From Vibrio agarivorans (GTDB lineage Bacteria > Pseudomonadota > Gammaproteobacteria > Enterobacterales > Vibrionaceae), in contig NZ_JAUFQF010000004.1 in NCBI RefSeq assembly GCF_030409635.1, positions 2,018,241 through 2,082,240 of the forward strand: DNA of 64,000 nt, read 5' to 3'. The notes beneath the pieces are model-generated. The model was not told the origin of the DNA. It saw only the letters and a program-made list of their open reading frames with translations, and ran no database searches. This document shows positions 8,427 to 17,616 of this stretch, in pieces. The stretch's first letter is position 1; every line of letters starts with the position of its first letter. The position numbers and the translations under genes were made by a program.

Positions 8427-8612
8427 ATGAACCGCAAAAAGAAAATCAATTCGATTTTAAAAGCTAAGCAAAAGAAAATGAACGCGAAGCTTCACAAGAG
8501 CAACAAGCCAAGATACATCTCAAAAGCGGAACGCGCCAAAATGGAAGCAGAAGCTGCTGCTCAAGAAAGTACAGAGCAGGTTGAGACTACAGAAGTAAAT
8601 GATCCTCAATAG
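8427..8612 (+). CDS. DUF2986 family small basic protein
   Basis: A 61-residue, lysine-rich protein (MNRKKKINSILKAKQKKMNAKLHKSNKPRY begins with a highly basic half) ending in an acidic tail (AAAQESTEQVETTEVNDPQ). This matches the short DUF2986 family found in vibrios and relatives; function unknown. GGGGGC precedes the ATG. The last 26 bases overlap the 3' end of the convergent NYN-domain gene, so the two mRNAs are complementary at their ends. Confidence 0.85.
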   Translation: MNRKKKINSILKAKQKKMNAKLHKSNKPRYISKAERAKMEAEAAAQESTEQVETTEVNDPQ

Positions 8613-9069
8613 CGACATACTGACTGGCTTGATCAATCAGGGATTGAGCCGTTAGTTGCTTAACGCTATACACGATAACCTTAACGCCAAAGCGTTGTTG
8701 AATGCGCTCTGCCAACACATCGAAATCTCCATCGCCGGATAGCAAAATCACTGTATCTACTTGGTTTGCGGTTTCGAATACGTCCAAAGCGATACCCACA
8801 TCCCAATCACCTTTGGTACTGCCATCTGAACGCTGAGTAAAAGGCTTGAGCTTCACTTGAAAGCCGATACCACGCAATATGTGGTGAAACTGGCGCTGCT
8901 TCTCTTGCTTGCTGGCAATCGCATACGCATAAGCGTGCTCGATTGAATATTCCTGCTCAACTTCACGCCAAAACACGTTGTAGTCAAAGTTGCGATTAAA
9001 CGCTTCGCGAGTCGTGTAATAGATGTTTTGTACGTCTACGAAGATTGCTGCATTGGGTTTGTTTAGCAT
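8587..9069 (-). CDS. NYN domain protein (LabA/DUF88-like putative nuclease)
   Basis: A 160-residue protein with the NYN (PIN-like) fold. AAIFVDVQNIYYTTR at the N-terminus carries the first conserved Asp and the Asn. GDWDVGIALDVFE and TVILLSGDGDFDVLAERI supply the remaining acidic residues of the metal site, and GVKVIVYSV is the next strand. Members are thought to act on RNA; the substrate here is unknown. I start at the internal ATG (9069) because the 17 residues upstream begin at a TTG and are not typical of the fold. The 3' end overlaps the DUF2986 gene on the other strand by 26 bases. Confidence 0.86.
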   Translation of the reverse strand: MLNKPNAAIFVDVQNIYYTTREAFNRNFDYNVFWREVEQEYSIEHAYAYAIASKQEKQRQFHHILRGIGFQVKLKPFTQRSDGSTKGDWDVGIALDVFETANQVDTVILLSGDGDFDVLAERIQQRFGVKVIVYSVKQLTAQSLIDQASQYVAIEDHLLL

Positions 9070-9127
9070 AAGTAAGGGCAGGTAGGTTTGAAAACGATAG
9101 GGTAACGGATTGTGCAGCAAGTGGAAA

Positions 9128-9148
9128 GTGGGTGTATATCACACCCAC
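9128..9148 (-). terminator. Stem-loop after the outer-membrane barrel gene
   Basis: Perfect arms GTGGGTGT and ACACCCAC around a 5-base loop. On the minus strand it is followed by TTTCCAC, a weak T tract. It lies 16 bases beyond the stop of the barrel gene. Confidence 0.6.
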
Positions 9149-9163
9149 AGATTGTTCGGCAGC

Positions 9164-9781
9164 TTAAAACTTAAAAGTGACACCAAGGTTGGCCGAAAAT
9201 TGGTTCATCCAGTCAGTCTTGAAGCGAATAACACAGTTTCCGTCTTGGCCACTAGGTAGATTGCATATCGCGGTAGTGTCGTTATCAACCACAGTGCCAA
9301 GCCAGCGTATTTGGCCAGTCAGGTAAAGGTTATCTTGTAGCTCGTGCTCGACGCCACCATAGATGCTTGCAGCGAAGCCCAAGTTGTCTTTTACCCAATC
9401 TGCCTCGGTATAAGCGCCACCAAGGCCAATACCCAGATGAGTGGTCAGTTTGTCATGGACGTCATAGTGTACAGCACTTTGAAATAACAGATAGTGACTA
9501 TCTACTTTCGCGTTAATATCGTCGACCTCAGTACCTTGATAATGATAGAAAAGGCCAATGCGTCCCTGTTGTATAGGCATTTCTATTTGCAGCGCAAAAT
9601 TTTCAGAAGGCTTGAAGTCGAACTCTTTTCCATCTTCGTTAACCACTTTGCCACCACCAGTGATGCCTACCCAGGGAGTTACGTATATATCACTGGCTAA
9701 GACAGGAATTGAGCATACCGAAGCGATAACGCCGAATATAACAGGCTTAACCGACATAGAACGGTAGAGTTGCTTTTGCAT
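9164..9781 (-). CDS. Outer-membrane beta-barrel protein, OmpW/OmpA-like fold, function unknown
   Basis: A 205-residue secreted protein. It has a long signal peptide with cleavage probably after PVLA near residue 29, leaving SDIYVTPWVGITGGG. The body alternates polar and aromatic residues in about eight amphipathic strands (LLFQSAVHYDVHDKL, LTTHLGIGLGGAY, LYLTGQIRWLGTV). It ends in FSANLGVTFKF with a terminal Phe, the usual signal for the outer-membrane assembly machinery. Two cysteines near the end (CNLPSGQDGNC) could form a loop disulfide. I cannot name a substrate. It has its own promoter region, divergent from the YnhF-like gene. Confidence 0.85.
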   Translation of the reverse strand: MQKQLYRSMSVKPVIFGVIASVCSIPVLASDIYVTPWVGITGGGKVVNEDGKEFDFKPSENFALQIEMPIQQGRIGLFYHYQGTEVDDINAKVDSHYLLFQSAVHYDVHDKLTTHLGIGLGGAYTEADWVKDNLGFAASIYGGVEHELQDNLYLTGQIRWLGTVVDNDTTAICNLPSGQDGNCVIRFKTDWMNQFSANLGVTFKF

Positions 9782-9961
9782 AGACTTTTCCCTTTGCTGT
9801 GAATTTCGCTATATCTTCTAATTGTGAACATAACGTCATAATTGTGAAGAACTTATTTGCTTTTATTGAAGTCACTTCACACCACTGTATATAGTTAATG
9901 TAATCAATAAAAAAGAAACTATGATTTCTTTATACCTACGCCAATAACAAGGAATAAAATT

Positions 9962-10051
9962 ATGGATCAAAATTTACGCTTTGCACTGGTTATCGTTGCC
10001 GTTATCTTCACGGTATTGATTGGGTATGGTTTGGTCGCTATCGCCAACTAG
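9962..10051 (+). CDS. YnhF-like single-span small membrane protein
   Basis: A 29-residue ORF beginning MDQNLRFALVIV and ending LVAIAN, with one hydrophobic span covering about residues 7-28. An AAGGAAT ribosome-binding site sits 7 bases before the ATG. Length and the start pattern (short polar N-terminus, LRFAL versus LKFSL) match E. coli YnhF, a 29-residue inner-membrane protein of unknown role. It lies 8 bases upstream of the patatin gene, suggesting cotranscription. Confidence 0.8.
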   Translation: MDQNLRFALVIVAVIFTVLIGYGLVAIAN

Positions 10052-10059
10052 AGCCTTAA

Positions 10060-11202
10060 ATGTCGAAAAATTTTGGCAGTGTCTCCAACATAAGCAGCGA
10101 TCTCAATCTTGATCGTTTAAGTCGATATTGCCAAGGAAAAACGACTCTCGTGACCCAAGGGGGCGGTCAAAGAGGTATCTTTACTGCAGGTGTATTAGAT
10201 GCCTTTATAATGAGTGACTTTGACCCTTTCGATGAGTTTTACGGTACATCGGCTGGCGCACTCAACTTGTGCGCCTACCTATGCAGGCAGCATACCTTAG
10301 GTCGACATTTCCTACTTGATGTCACCACCAGTGATGATTTTTTTAGTCTGTTTGGTTTTCTCAAACGCCATCGTTATCTGAATCTAGAGTGGGGGTTTGA
10401 ACAACTTAAGCAGTATCCTTTGAAGCTCGATCTTGACCTCGGACGCCAGGTTTTAGGTGATCGCAAAGCGTATGCTGCTGTCACTTGCGCTGATACTTTA
10501 AAAGATCGATATCTTCCAATGCTTCAAGATGACTGGTTTTCGGTATTGGTTGCCACCTGCGCTATTCCCTATCTCTATCGTGATAGCGTGGCGGTGGGTA
10601 GTCATCGCTACTATGACGGTGGTATTTCTGCCGCTATTCCCATTCAGCAAGCCTGGAGAAATAATGCCCGCACTATCATAACTATTCGTACTGAAGATGA
10701 AATGTCGCCACTAGAAGAGTCTCTATCGACTCAGATTGAGTTTGAGAGAGAGCATCAAAGTGATGGTGGTTGGGAGAATCAGGTTGAAAAGTGGAAGGCA
10801 AGCTGGAGTGGTTTTGTTGAACAAAAGATAGGCCAAGCCAATCGGGAAAGGGAAGAAAAACACGCTCATCTACCTTTGTTAAATGGCGGTAGATGGTTGT
10901 TTGGCGCTCAAGATATTTATCGTCTCAGTCATGTATTTGGCGATAATTTCGACTCTGGATTAGCGGATATGCTGCTTATTCACTATCAGACCTATTCTCT
11001 GACGCAAGACTTTCTCAACAACCCGCCGGATGATTGTTTTATCGTTCAAATTAAGCCACAAGAAACGCTTCGTTCGAGCGCTCTAATGAGTACCAAAGAA
11101 GATCTTACTCACGATTATCAACTTGGCTTGGACGCAGGTTATCGGTTTATCAAAGACTTTATATGCGCCGAGAAATTAGCGCAAGAACGAGTGAGCCCTT
11201 GA
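10060..11202 (+). CDS. Patatin-like phospholipase
   Basis: A 380-residue cytoplasmic serine lipase of the patatin family (similar to E. coli YjjU). The oxyanion loop GGGQRG is at 34-39, the nucleophile elbow GTSAG at 62-66 (Ser64), and the catalytic Asp is in YYDGGISAAIPI (Asp186). The C-terminal half is a charged extension (EREHQSDGGWENQVEKWK) and DAGYRFIKDFI near the end. It probably hydrolyses acyl chains of phospholipids, but the substrate is unknown. It directly follows the YnhF-like gene with an 8-base gap and no strong ribosome-binding site, so coupling is likely. Confidence 0.9.
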   Translation: MSKNFGSVSNISSDLNLDRLSRYCQGKTTLVTQGGGQRGIFTAGVLDAFIMSDFDPFDEFYGTSAGALNLCAYLCRQHTLGRHFLLDVTTSDDFFSLFGFLKRHRYLNLEWGFEQLKQYPLKLDLDLGRQVLGDRKAYAAVTCADTLKDRYLPMLQDDWFSVLVATCAIPYLYRDSVAVGSHRYYDGGISAAIPIQQAWRNNARTIITIRTEDEMSPLEESLSTQIEFEREHQSDGGWENQVEKWKASWSGFVEQKIGQANREREEKHAHLPLLNGGRWLFGAQDIYRLSHVFGDNFDSGLADMLLIHYQTYSLTQDFLNNPPDDCFIVQIKPQETLRSSALMSTKEDLTHDYQLGLDAGYRFIKDFICAEKLAQERVSP

Positions 11203-11307
11203 GCCTTCTCTTTGGCCAGAGCCACGGTTTGCTCCTCTTGGTTTGTGTGTTATTTGCACAAATAGTCAGGTGAACTTTGATAACACGCCCAAACATTACA
11301 AGGACTT

Positions 11308-11323
11308 TGTGATATGGGTCACG
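11308..11323. promoter_or_regulatory. Candidate CRP site upstream of mlc
   Basis: TGTGATATGGGTCACG matches the CRP consensus TGTGA-N6-TCACA at 9 of 10 defined bases. It lies 75 bases before mlc, whose E. coli homologue is known to be CRP-controlled. Confidence 0.65.
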
Positions 11324-11347
11324 CATGGCTATTAAACTACTTCACAA

Positions 11348-11363
11348 TTACTTCGCAAAGTAA
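11348..11363. promoter_or_regulatory. Candidate Mlc/NagC-type operator (autoregulation)
   Basis: TTACTTCGCAAAGTAA is a near-perfect dyad resembling the Mlc operator core (TTATTTCG...CGAAATAA). It lies 35 bases before the mlc start, a position suited to autorepression as in E. coli. Confidence 0.5.
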
Positions 11364-11397
11364 AAAAATTGCTAGGTTATTGATTTAGGAGTTCACT

Positions 11398-12615
11398 ATG
11401 TACACGGCTCATCCTGGGCACATCGATCATATTAAACAGATTAACGCTGGCCGTGTGTATAAACTGATCGATCAAAAAGGTCCTATCTCACGCATTGATT
11501 TATCGAAAGAGAGTGAGCTTGCACCAGCGAGTATCACAAAGATTACTCGTGAACTTATTGCTGCTCACTTAATTCATGAGACTACGGTTCAAGAAGCAAC
11601 GAGTCGCGGTCGTCCCGCGGTTGGATTGCAGGTGAACAATGAAGGTTGGCAATTCCTATCCATCCGTTTAGGGCGAGGTTATTTGACCATCGCTTTGCAT
11701 GAGCTCGGTGGTGAAGTTCTTATCGATACCAAGATAGAGATTCACGAGTTGGATCAAGATGACCTGCTTGAGCGTCTTTTGCATGAGATCGATGAATTCT
11801 TCCAATCTTATTCCGAGCAGCTGGACAGAGTAACCAGTATTGCCATCACCTTGCCTGGTCTGGTGAATTCTGATGAAGGTATCGTTTTGCAGATGCCCCA
11901 TTACAATGTAAAGAACCTTGCCCTAGGTCCTGAAATCTACAAAGCGACGGGTCTTCCCGTGTTTATTGCCAACGATACGCGCGCTTGGGCGCTGGCAGAG
12001 AAGCTTTATGGCCACTCGCAAGATAACGATAACTCTGTGCTTATCTCTATCCACCATGGCTTAGGGGCGGGTATTATCCTTGATGGACGCGTTCTTCAAG
12101 GCCGTCACGGTAACATTGGTGAGCTCGGGCACATTCAGATAGACCCTAACGGTAAAGCTTGTCATTGTGGCAATCGAGGTTGTCTTGAGACTGTTGCGAG
12201 TTCACAAGCGATTCGAGACCAAGTAACTGAGCGGATCGCCGCGGGTGAATCTTCTATTCTAGAGGGTGAGTTTGAGGTCTCAGTTGAGAGCATCTGTGCT
12301 GCAGCGGCTCAGGGGGATAAGCTTGCCGTTGATGTGGTCGAAAAGCTTGGCCGCCACCTAGGTTCAGCGATTGCAATAGTGATTAATTTGTTTAACCCAG
12401 AAAAGATTTTAATTGGTGGTGCGATCAATCAGGCTAAAGAAATTCTCTATCCTGCCGTTCAAGAGTGTATCGAGACGCAAACTTTACCTGTGTATCACCA
12501 AGATCTTGAGTTAGTAGAATCACGCTTTTATAAACAAGCGACAATGCCAGGCGCTGCACTGATCAAACAAGCCCTTTATGATGGCTTGCTTTTGATGACT
12601 GTGGTTGAAGGATAA
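11398..12615 (+). CDS. mlc: ROK-family transcriptional repressor Mlc
   Basis: A 405-residue repressor of sugar-uptake genes, in E. coli sequestered by the glucose transporter PtsG when transport is active. The N-terminal winged helix is diagnostic: GHIDHIKQINAGRVYKLID followed by GPISRIDLSKESELAPASITK and SRGRPAVGL. The ROK domain has the zinc-binding cluster ACHCGNRGC with Cys255, Cys257 and Cys262, and GGAINQAKEILYPAV near the end. Close similarity to remembered E. coli Mlc, including PGHIDQIKQ near the start, favours Mlc over NagC. CRP-like and Mlc-like sites lie upstream. It appears monocistronic. Confidence 0.92.
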   Translation: MYTAHPGHIDHIKQINAGRVYKLIDQKGPISRIDLSKESELAPASITKITRELIAAHLIHETTVQEATSRGRPAVGLQVNNEGWQFLSIRLGRGYLTIALHELGGEVLIDTKIEIHELDQDDLLERLLHEIDEFFQSYSEQLDRVTSIAITLPGLVNSDEGIVLQMPHYNVKNLALGPEIYKATGLPVFIANDTRAWALAEKLYGHSQDNDNSVLISIHHGLGAGIILDGRVLQGRHGNIGELGHIQIDPNGKACHCGNRGCLETVASSQAIRDQVTERIAAGESSILEGEFEVSVESICAAAAQGDKLAVDVVEKLGRHLGSAIAIVINLFNPEKILIGGAINQAKEILYPAVQECIETQTLPVYHQDLELVESRFYKQATMPGAALIKQALYDGLLLMTVVEG

Positions 12616-12673
12616 CTTTTCTTACTTATTTCATAATCTTAGCGGTTATTTATCCTACACAATTTGCGGTAGC

Positions 12674-12695
12674 GCACTCGTTTGCAAATGAGTGC
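12674..12695. repeat. 22-bp near-perfect palindrome between mlc and cheV
   Basis: GCACTC and GAGTGC enclose TTTGCAAA, with a single mismatched pair. It could be a factor-independent stop for mlc (no clear T run follows) or an operator for cheV, which starts 77 bases downstream. Confidence 0.5.
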
Positions 12696-12771
12696 TTAAC
12701 ACATCATTGCCGCACATGTAAAATTAGCGTCTATAAATGGAAGTAATCTAACAATTTGATGAGAGTGACTT

Positions 12772-13728
12772 ATGTCCGGAGTTCTCAACGCTGTTGACCA
12801 ACGAACCAATCTCGTAGGTGAAAACCGTCTCGAACTGTTGCTGTTTAGTCTAAACAGCCGACAAATCTTTGCCATTAACGTATTTAAAGTCAAAGAGGTA
12901 CTTAAAGTACCGCCTTTAACCAAGCTGCCGGGTTCGCATCACAATATTAAAGGTGTCGCTTCACTACGAGGCGAGTCAGTACCTGTTATTGATTTACGTG
13001 CTGCAATTGGTTTTCCAAGCACGCTTCAAGGGAACGACGAAGAGCAGAACTTGATCATTACCGAGTATAACCGCTCTGTGCAGGGATTCTTGGTCGGGCA
13101 AGTACGTAATATTGTTAACACTGCTTGGACAGAAATTCAGCCACCACCTATTACGACCGGTCGTAACAACTACCTCACTGCCATTACTCAAATTAAAGAA
13201 GGTGAGAGCAATCATATCGTCGAAATTATTGATGTGGAAAAGGTGTTGGCCGAAATCATCGATTACGATGTCAGTATTTCAGAGGGAGTGCTAGATTCTG
13301 ACCTTCTTCACCATATGAATGGGCAGAAGATTTTGGTTGTCGATGACTCGTCAACGGCACGCTCTCAAGTGCGAGGTACACTGTCGCAACTCGGTATCGA
13401 GATTATTGAGTGTCGCGACGGCGCTGAAGCGCTGAGTCTTTTGAAGCGCTGGGCTGATGAAGGTAAAGACGTTTGCCAAGAGCTGCTTATGATGATAACT
13501 GATGCCGAAATGCCAGAGATGGATGGTTATAAGCTGACTCATGAAGTGCGCACTGATCCGCGAATGAAAAACCTCTACGTTGCATTGAACACTTCATTAA
13601 GTGGTAGCTTCAACGAAGCCATGGTGCAAAAAGTTGGCTGTGATCGCCTGATTTCCAAGTTCCAACCAGATTTGCTTGTAGATGTTGCGCAGCAACGCCT
13701 GCGCCAGAAGTTGATGAATCGCGGGTAG
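12772..13728 (+). CDS. cheV: Chemotaxis coupling protein CheV (CheW-REC)
   Basis: A 318-residue cytoplasmic protein linking chemoreceptors to CheA. The CheW-like domain occupies about residues 18-165 (LLLFSLNSRQIFAINVFKVKEV, GVASLRGESVPVIDLRAAIG). A receiver domain follows from about residue 180: KILVVDDSSTARSQ, acceptor Asp244 in MITDAEMPEMDGYKL, and the conserved Lys in LISKFQPD. This order is unique to CheV. Vibrios carry several CheV paralogues, so which one cannot be said. It is preceded by GAGAGTGACTT. Confidence 0.93.
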   Translation: MSGVLNAVDQRTNLVGENRLELLLFSLNSRQIFAINVFKVKEVLKVPPLTKLPGSHHNIKGVASLRGESVPVIDLRAAIGFPSTLQGNDEEQNLIITEYNRSVQGFLVGQVRNIVNTAWTEIQPPPITTGRNNYLTAITQIKEGESNHIVEIIDVEKVLAEIIDYDVSISEGVLDSDLLHHMNGQKILVVDDSSTARSQVRGTLSQLGIEIIECRDGAEALSLLKRWADEGKDVCQELLMMITDAEMPEMDGYKLTHEVRTDPRMKNLYVALNTSLSGSFNEAMVQKVGCDRLISKFQPDLLVDVAQQRLRQKLMNRG

Positions 13729-13770
13729 CTCGCATTTTTCGTCTTTGTCACTCTGTGGAACGTTAAATAC

Positions 13771-13780
13771 TTGCTATAAT
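13771..13780 (+). promoter_or_regulatory. Possible extended -10 promoter
   Basis: TTGCTATAAT contains a perfect TATAAT with an upstream TGC, an extended -10 pattern. No good -35 at the right spacing. It would drive the 27-codon ORF at 13846, after about 60 bases of leader. Confidence 0.45.
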
Positions 13781-13845
13781 TAACAAAGCTATGTAGCTAA
13801 CTACTGCGCTCTTTTTAATTTTACATTTTAAGGTAGTTCCACAAT

Positions 13846-13929
13846 ATGATCATGCTTGTCACTTCACTGTGTATGCTGTTATTGACGGAATGGAAGAAAA
13901 GACGCAAGGAAGCCGAAGTTGAGCTGTAA
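13846..13929 (+). CDS. Possible 27-residue membrane peptide
   Basis: The ORF encodes a short hydrophobic N-terminus (MIMLVTSLCMLLL) followed by a highly charged tail (TEWKKRRKEAEVEL). It lies between a TATAAT promoter-like site and a perfect terminator 29 bases after its stop, so a discrete small transcript covering exactly this ORF is likely. The ribosome-binding site (AAGGTAG, 12-15 bases upstream) is weak and distant. The peptide resembles known single-span small proteins in design only. The transcript could instead be a noncoding RNA. Confidence 0.45.
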   Translation: MIMLVTSLCMLLLTEWKKRRKEAEVEL

Positions 13930-13957
13930 ATCAGCCCCACTCGACCATAATGAAAAC

Positions 13958-13987
13958 AGGAGACCGACAAGGTCTCCTATTTTTTTA
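13958..13987 (+). terminator. Strong intrinsic terminator
   Basis: Perfect arms AGGAGACC and GGTCTCCT around a 5-base loop, followed by ATTTTTTT. It ends the transcript carrying the 27-codon ORF and possibly cheV read-through. Confidence 0.92.
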
Positions 13988-14032
13988 CCTATTTTCAGCT
14001 TCAAACTCTTCAGCTAGAAAAACTTCAGTTAC

Positions 14033-14058
14033 AAAAAAGCCCAGCGATGTGCTGGGCT
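14033..14058 (-). terminator. Intrinsic terminator of purB operon
   Basis: Perfect arms AGCCCAGC and GCTGGGCT around a 5-base loop. On the minus strand six T follow. It lies 22 bases after the purB stop. Confidence 0.92.
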
Positions 14059-14079
14059 AGAACTATAGCTTGTTAGTGC

Positions 14080-15504
<1,425 letters not shown>

Positions 15505-16122
15505 TTACATGCGAGCAAGCAAGATTTGCGCTTGTTCGACCATTTTCTTACGACTAAAGATAAGGTGTCGACGTTTACCGCCTACCTGACGCCAAAGCAC
15601 GGCACTGCGAATACCAGAAAGAAGCAGAGCACGCACGCGTTGCTGTGTGCCTGTCTGCTGCAACACTGCTGGTGTGCCTGTCACTTGGATGCGGGGGCCT
15701 ATAGGGCTGATCACATCAAGGTAGACACTGGCGAGATTGCTGAGCATCTGCTCGTCTAGCAGTTCGTAGTGGTCGAGCTGGCGCTCTAGCATACTCAAGC
15801 GGTCACCGAGTTGCGACATCGCATCACGGCGGCTGTTTAGCTTACGCTCAAGTGCCATCAAACTAATGATATAACGGGTGATTTCGCTACCCGCAGGCGA
15901 GTTATCGATACCTTTAACAATACATTCCAAACCGATACGTAAATCAGCCTCGCGGCCATAAACATTAAGAGTGCTGTTTGGATTGGTATTGAGGATCGCT
16001 TTTAGAGAAGTTTCAAACGCGTCAGAATCACAGGTCCCATTCTTAGCCACATCTTGGACTAGGGACACCGCTTGGCAAATACCCGCAAAGGCAATTGTGC
16101 GGTCGTAGAGGTCGTGTGCCAC
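15505..16122 (-). CDS. hflD: HflD, high-frequency-lysogenization protein homologue
   Basis: A 205-residue mostly helical, peripheral inner-membrane protein. In E. coli HflD modulates the lambda CII activator and has no well-defined host role. Visible family features are the start [23 protein letters not shown], the central [23 protein letters not shown], and the C-terminal [23 protein letters not shown]. The last segment is the most conserved. It lies between mnmA and purB, the standard gammaproteobacterial order, with 84 bases separating it from mnmA. Confidence 0.94.
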   Translation of the reverse strand: MAHDLYDRTIAFAGICQAVSLVQDVAKNGTCDSDAFETSLKAILNTNPNSTLNVYGREADLRIGLECIVKGIDNSPAGSEITRYIISLMALERKLNSRRDAMSQLGDRLSMLERQLDHYELLDEQMLSNLASVYLDVISPIGPRIQVTGTPAVLQQTGTQQRVRALLLSGIRSAVLWRQVGGKRRHLIFSRKKMVEQAQILLARM

Positions 16123-16172
16123 GTTTTACTTCTCCTTAAAAACTAAATAGCTAACAGTTTATTGTCTCAAAT

Positions 16173-16199
16173 TGACTATCACTCAACGAGCGATAGTCA
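16173..16199 (-). repeat. Stem-loop between mnmA and hflD
   Basis: TGACTATC and GATAGTCA pair, with a further inner CTC/GAG pairing after one mismatch. It lies just beyond the mnmA stop and before hflD. No T run follows, so it is more likely an mRNA-processing or stabilising hairpin than a terminator. Confidence 0.5.
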
Positions 16200-16206
16200 T
16201 TAGTCA

Positions 16207-17328
16207 TCAGATGCGATCTTCGATGATACCGCCACCAAGACAGACTTCGCCTTGGTAGAATACTGCCGATTGACCAGGAGTCACGGCAACTTGAGGCTCA
16301 TCAAACAGAACTTTAATCGTCTTCTCATCTACAGGGACAACCGTACATGGGATGTCTGTTTGGCGGTAGCGTGTTTTCACTGAGCACTTAAACGGTTCAG
16401 TGATTGTTTCACGATCTACCCAATGCAGTTGAGAAGCCACTAGACCTTGTGATTTTAGCAGAGGGTGTTCCGCGCCTTGAACTGCAATCAGAACATTACG
16501 CTTAAGATCTTTTTCTGCTACGTACCATGGGTCTTCGTTACCACCACCGCCTTTCTGACCACCGATATGCAGGCCTTTACGTTGACCTAGCGTGTGGTAC
16601 ATCAAGCCTTGGTGTTCACCGATGACTTTACCTTCAGGTGTTTCAATTTTACCTGGTTGCGCTGGCAAATAGCGAGACAAGAAGTCTGTAAATTTGCGCT
16701 CACCGATAAAACAGATACCTGTTGAGTCTTTCTTTTTAGCTGTGATAAGACCTTGCTCTTCAGCAATTCGGCGTACTTCAGGCTTTTCAAGCTCACCAAC
16801 AGGGAATAGGCTGCGCGCCACTTGATCACTGCTTAGTGTATATAGGAAGTAACTTTGGTCTTTGTTGCCGTCTATGCCACGAAGCATTTGTGGCTTTTCG
16901 CCATTTTCTGGGAATGAACGGCGTACATAGTGACCCATCGCAATGTAGTCAGCTTCAAGTACGTCGTCTGCAAAATCCAAGAAGGCTTTGAATTTGATCT
17001 CTTTGTTGCAAAGAATATCTGGATTAGGGGTACGACCTGCTTTGTATTCCGCAAGGAAATACTCAAAAACGTTGTCCCAATATTCAGCCGCAAAGTTAAT
17101 GGTATGAAGGTGAATACCAAGCTTGTCACAGACCGCCTGAGCATCAGCAAGATCTTCTGCAGCTGTACAGTATTCTTCATTATCGTCCTCTTCCCAGTTC
17201 TTCATGAACAGGCCTTCCACTTGGTAGCCTTGTTGCTTTAGAAGATAGGCAGAAACGGACGAGTCCACACCGCCGGACATACCGACAATAACTTTTTTAT
17301 CGCTGTTAGCAGAACGGTTATCTGACAT
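16207..17328 (-). CDS. mnmA: tRNA-specific 2-thiouridylase MnmA
   Basis: A 373-residue cytoplasmic enzyme that puts sulfur on U34 of tRNA-Lys, -Glu and -Gln, receiving it from the Tus relay. The PP-loop ATP-binding motif GMSGGVDSS is at residues 16-24. The two catalytic cysteines are Cys107 in [12 protein letters not shown] and Cys206 in [24 protein letters not shown] and the C-terminal beta-barrel ending ([19 protein letters not shown]) complete the family pattern. It is the first gene of the mnmA-hflD-purB group. Confidence 0.97.
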   Translation of the reverse strand: MSDNRSANSDKKVIVGMSGGVDSSVSAYLLKQQGYQVEGLFMKNWEEDDNEEYCTAAEDLADAQAVCDKLGIHLHTINFAAEYWDNVFEYFLAEYKAGRTPNPDILCNKEIKFKAFLDFADDVLEADYIAMGHYVRRSFPENGEKPQMLRGIDGNKDQSYFLYTLSSDQVARSLFPVGELEKPEVRRIAEEQGLITAKKKDSTGICFIGERKFTDFLSRYLPAQPGKIETPEGKVIGEHQGLMYHTLGQRKGLHIGGQKGGGGNEDPWYVAEKDLKRNVLIAVQGAEHPLLKSQGLVASQLHWVDRETITEPFKCSVKTRYRQTDIPCTVVPVDEKTIKVLFDEPQVAVTPGQSAVFYQGEVCLGGGIIEDRI

Positions 17329-17529
17329 TACTTAACACCACTCAATTTAACTGGACGGTGATTCTAACAGAAACTATTTCACGGTGACAGTTCCGAGATC
17401 GAAATCACAATTCTAGCGTTCCTTGGCTGGCATCGGTGTCTCGATCCATACGAAATCATTTTTGGAAAATGACCACTAATGCGCGCCTTTTTGCTCAGGC
17501 ATGCGGATTGTAACTGAGTAAAATAATAA

Positions 17530-17545
17530 AGCAAACGTTTGCGTT
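17530..17545. promoter_or_regulatory. PurR-like operator upstream of gsk
   Basis: AGCAAACGTTTGCGTT matches the PurR box ACGCAAACGTTTGCGT closely, including the perfect GCAAACGTTTGC dyad. It lies 72 bases before gsk, so purine repression of this salvage kinase is likely. Confidence 0.8.
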
Positions 17546-17616
17546 TGTTTGATTAATTGATGTACGTCACACAGAGGGGTAAACTGCCTTTTTTCCTTTT
17601 CCAAAGCAGATCCGAA

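Noticed and set aside
17557..17616. Longer N-terminus for gsk
   Set aside because: The added 20 residues are not conserved and the start lies only 12 bases past the PurR-like box; the ATG at 17617 reproduces the known 434-residue length.
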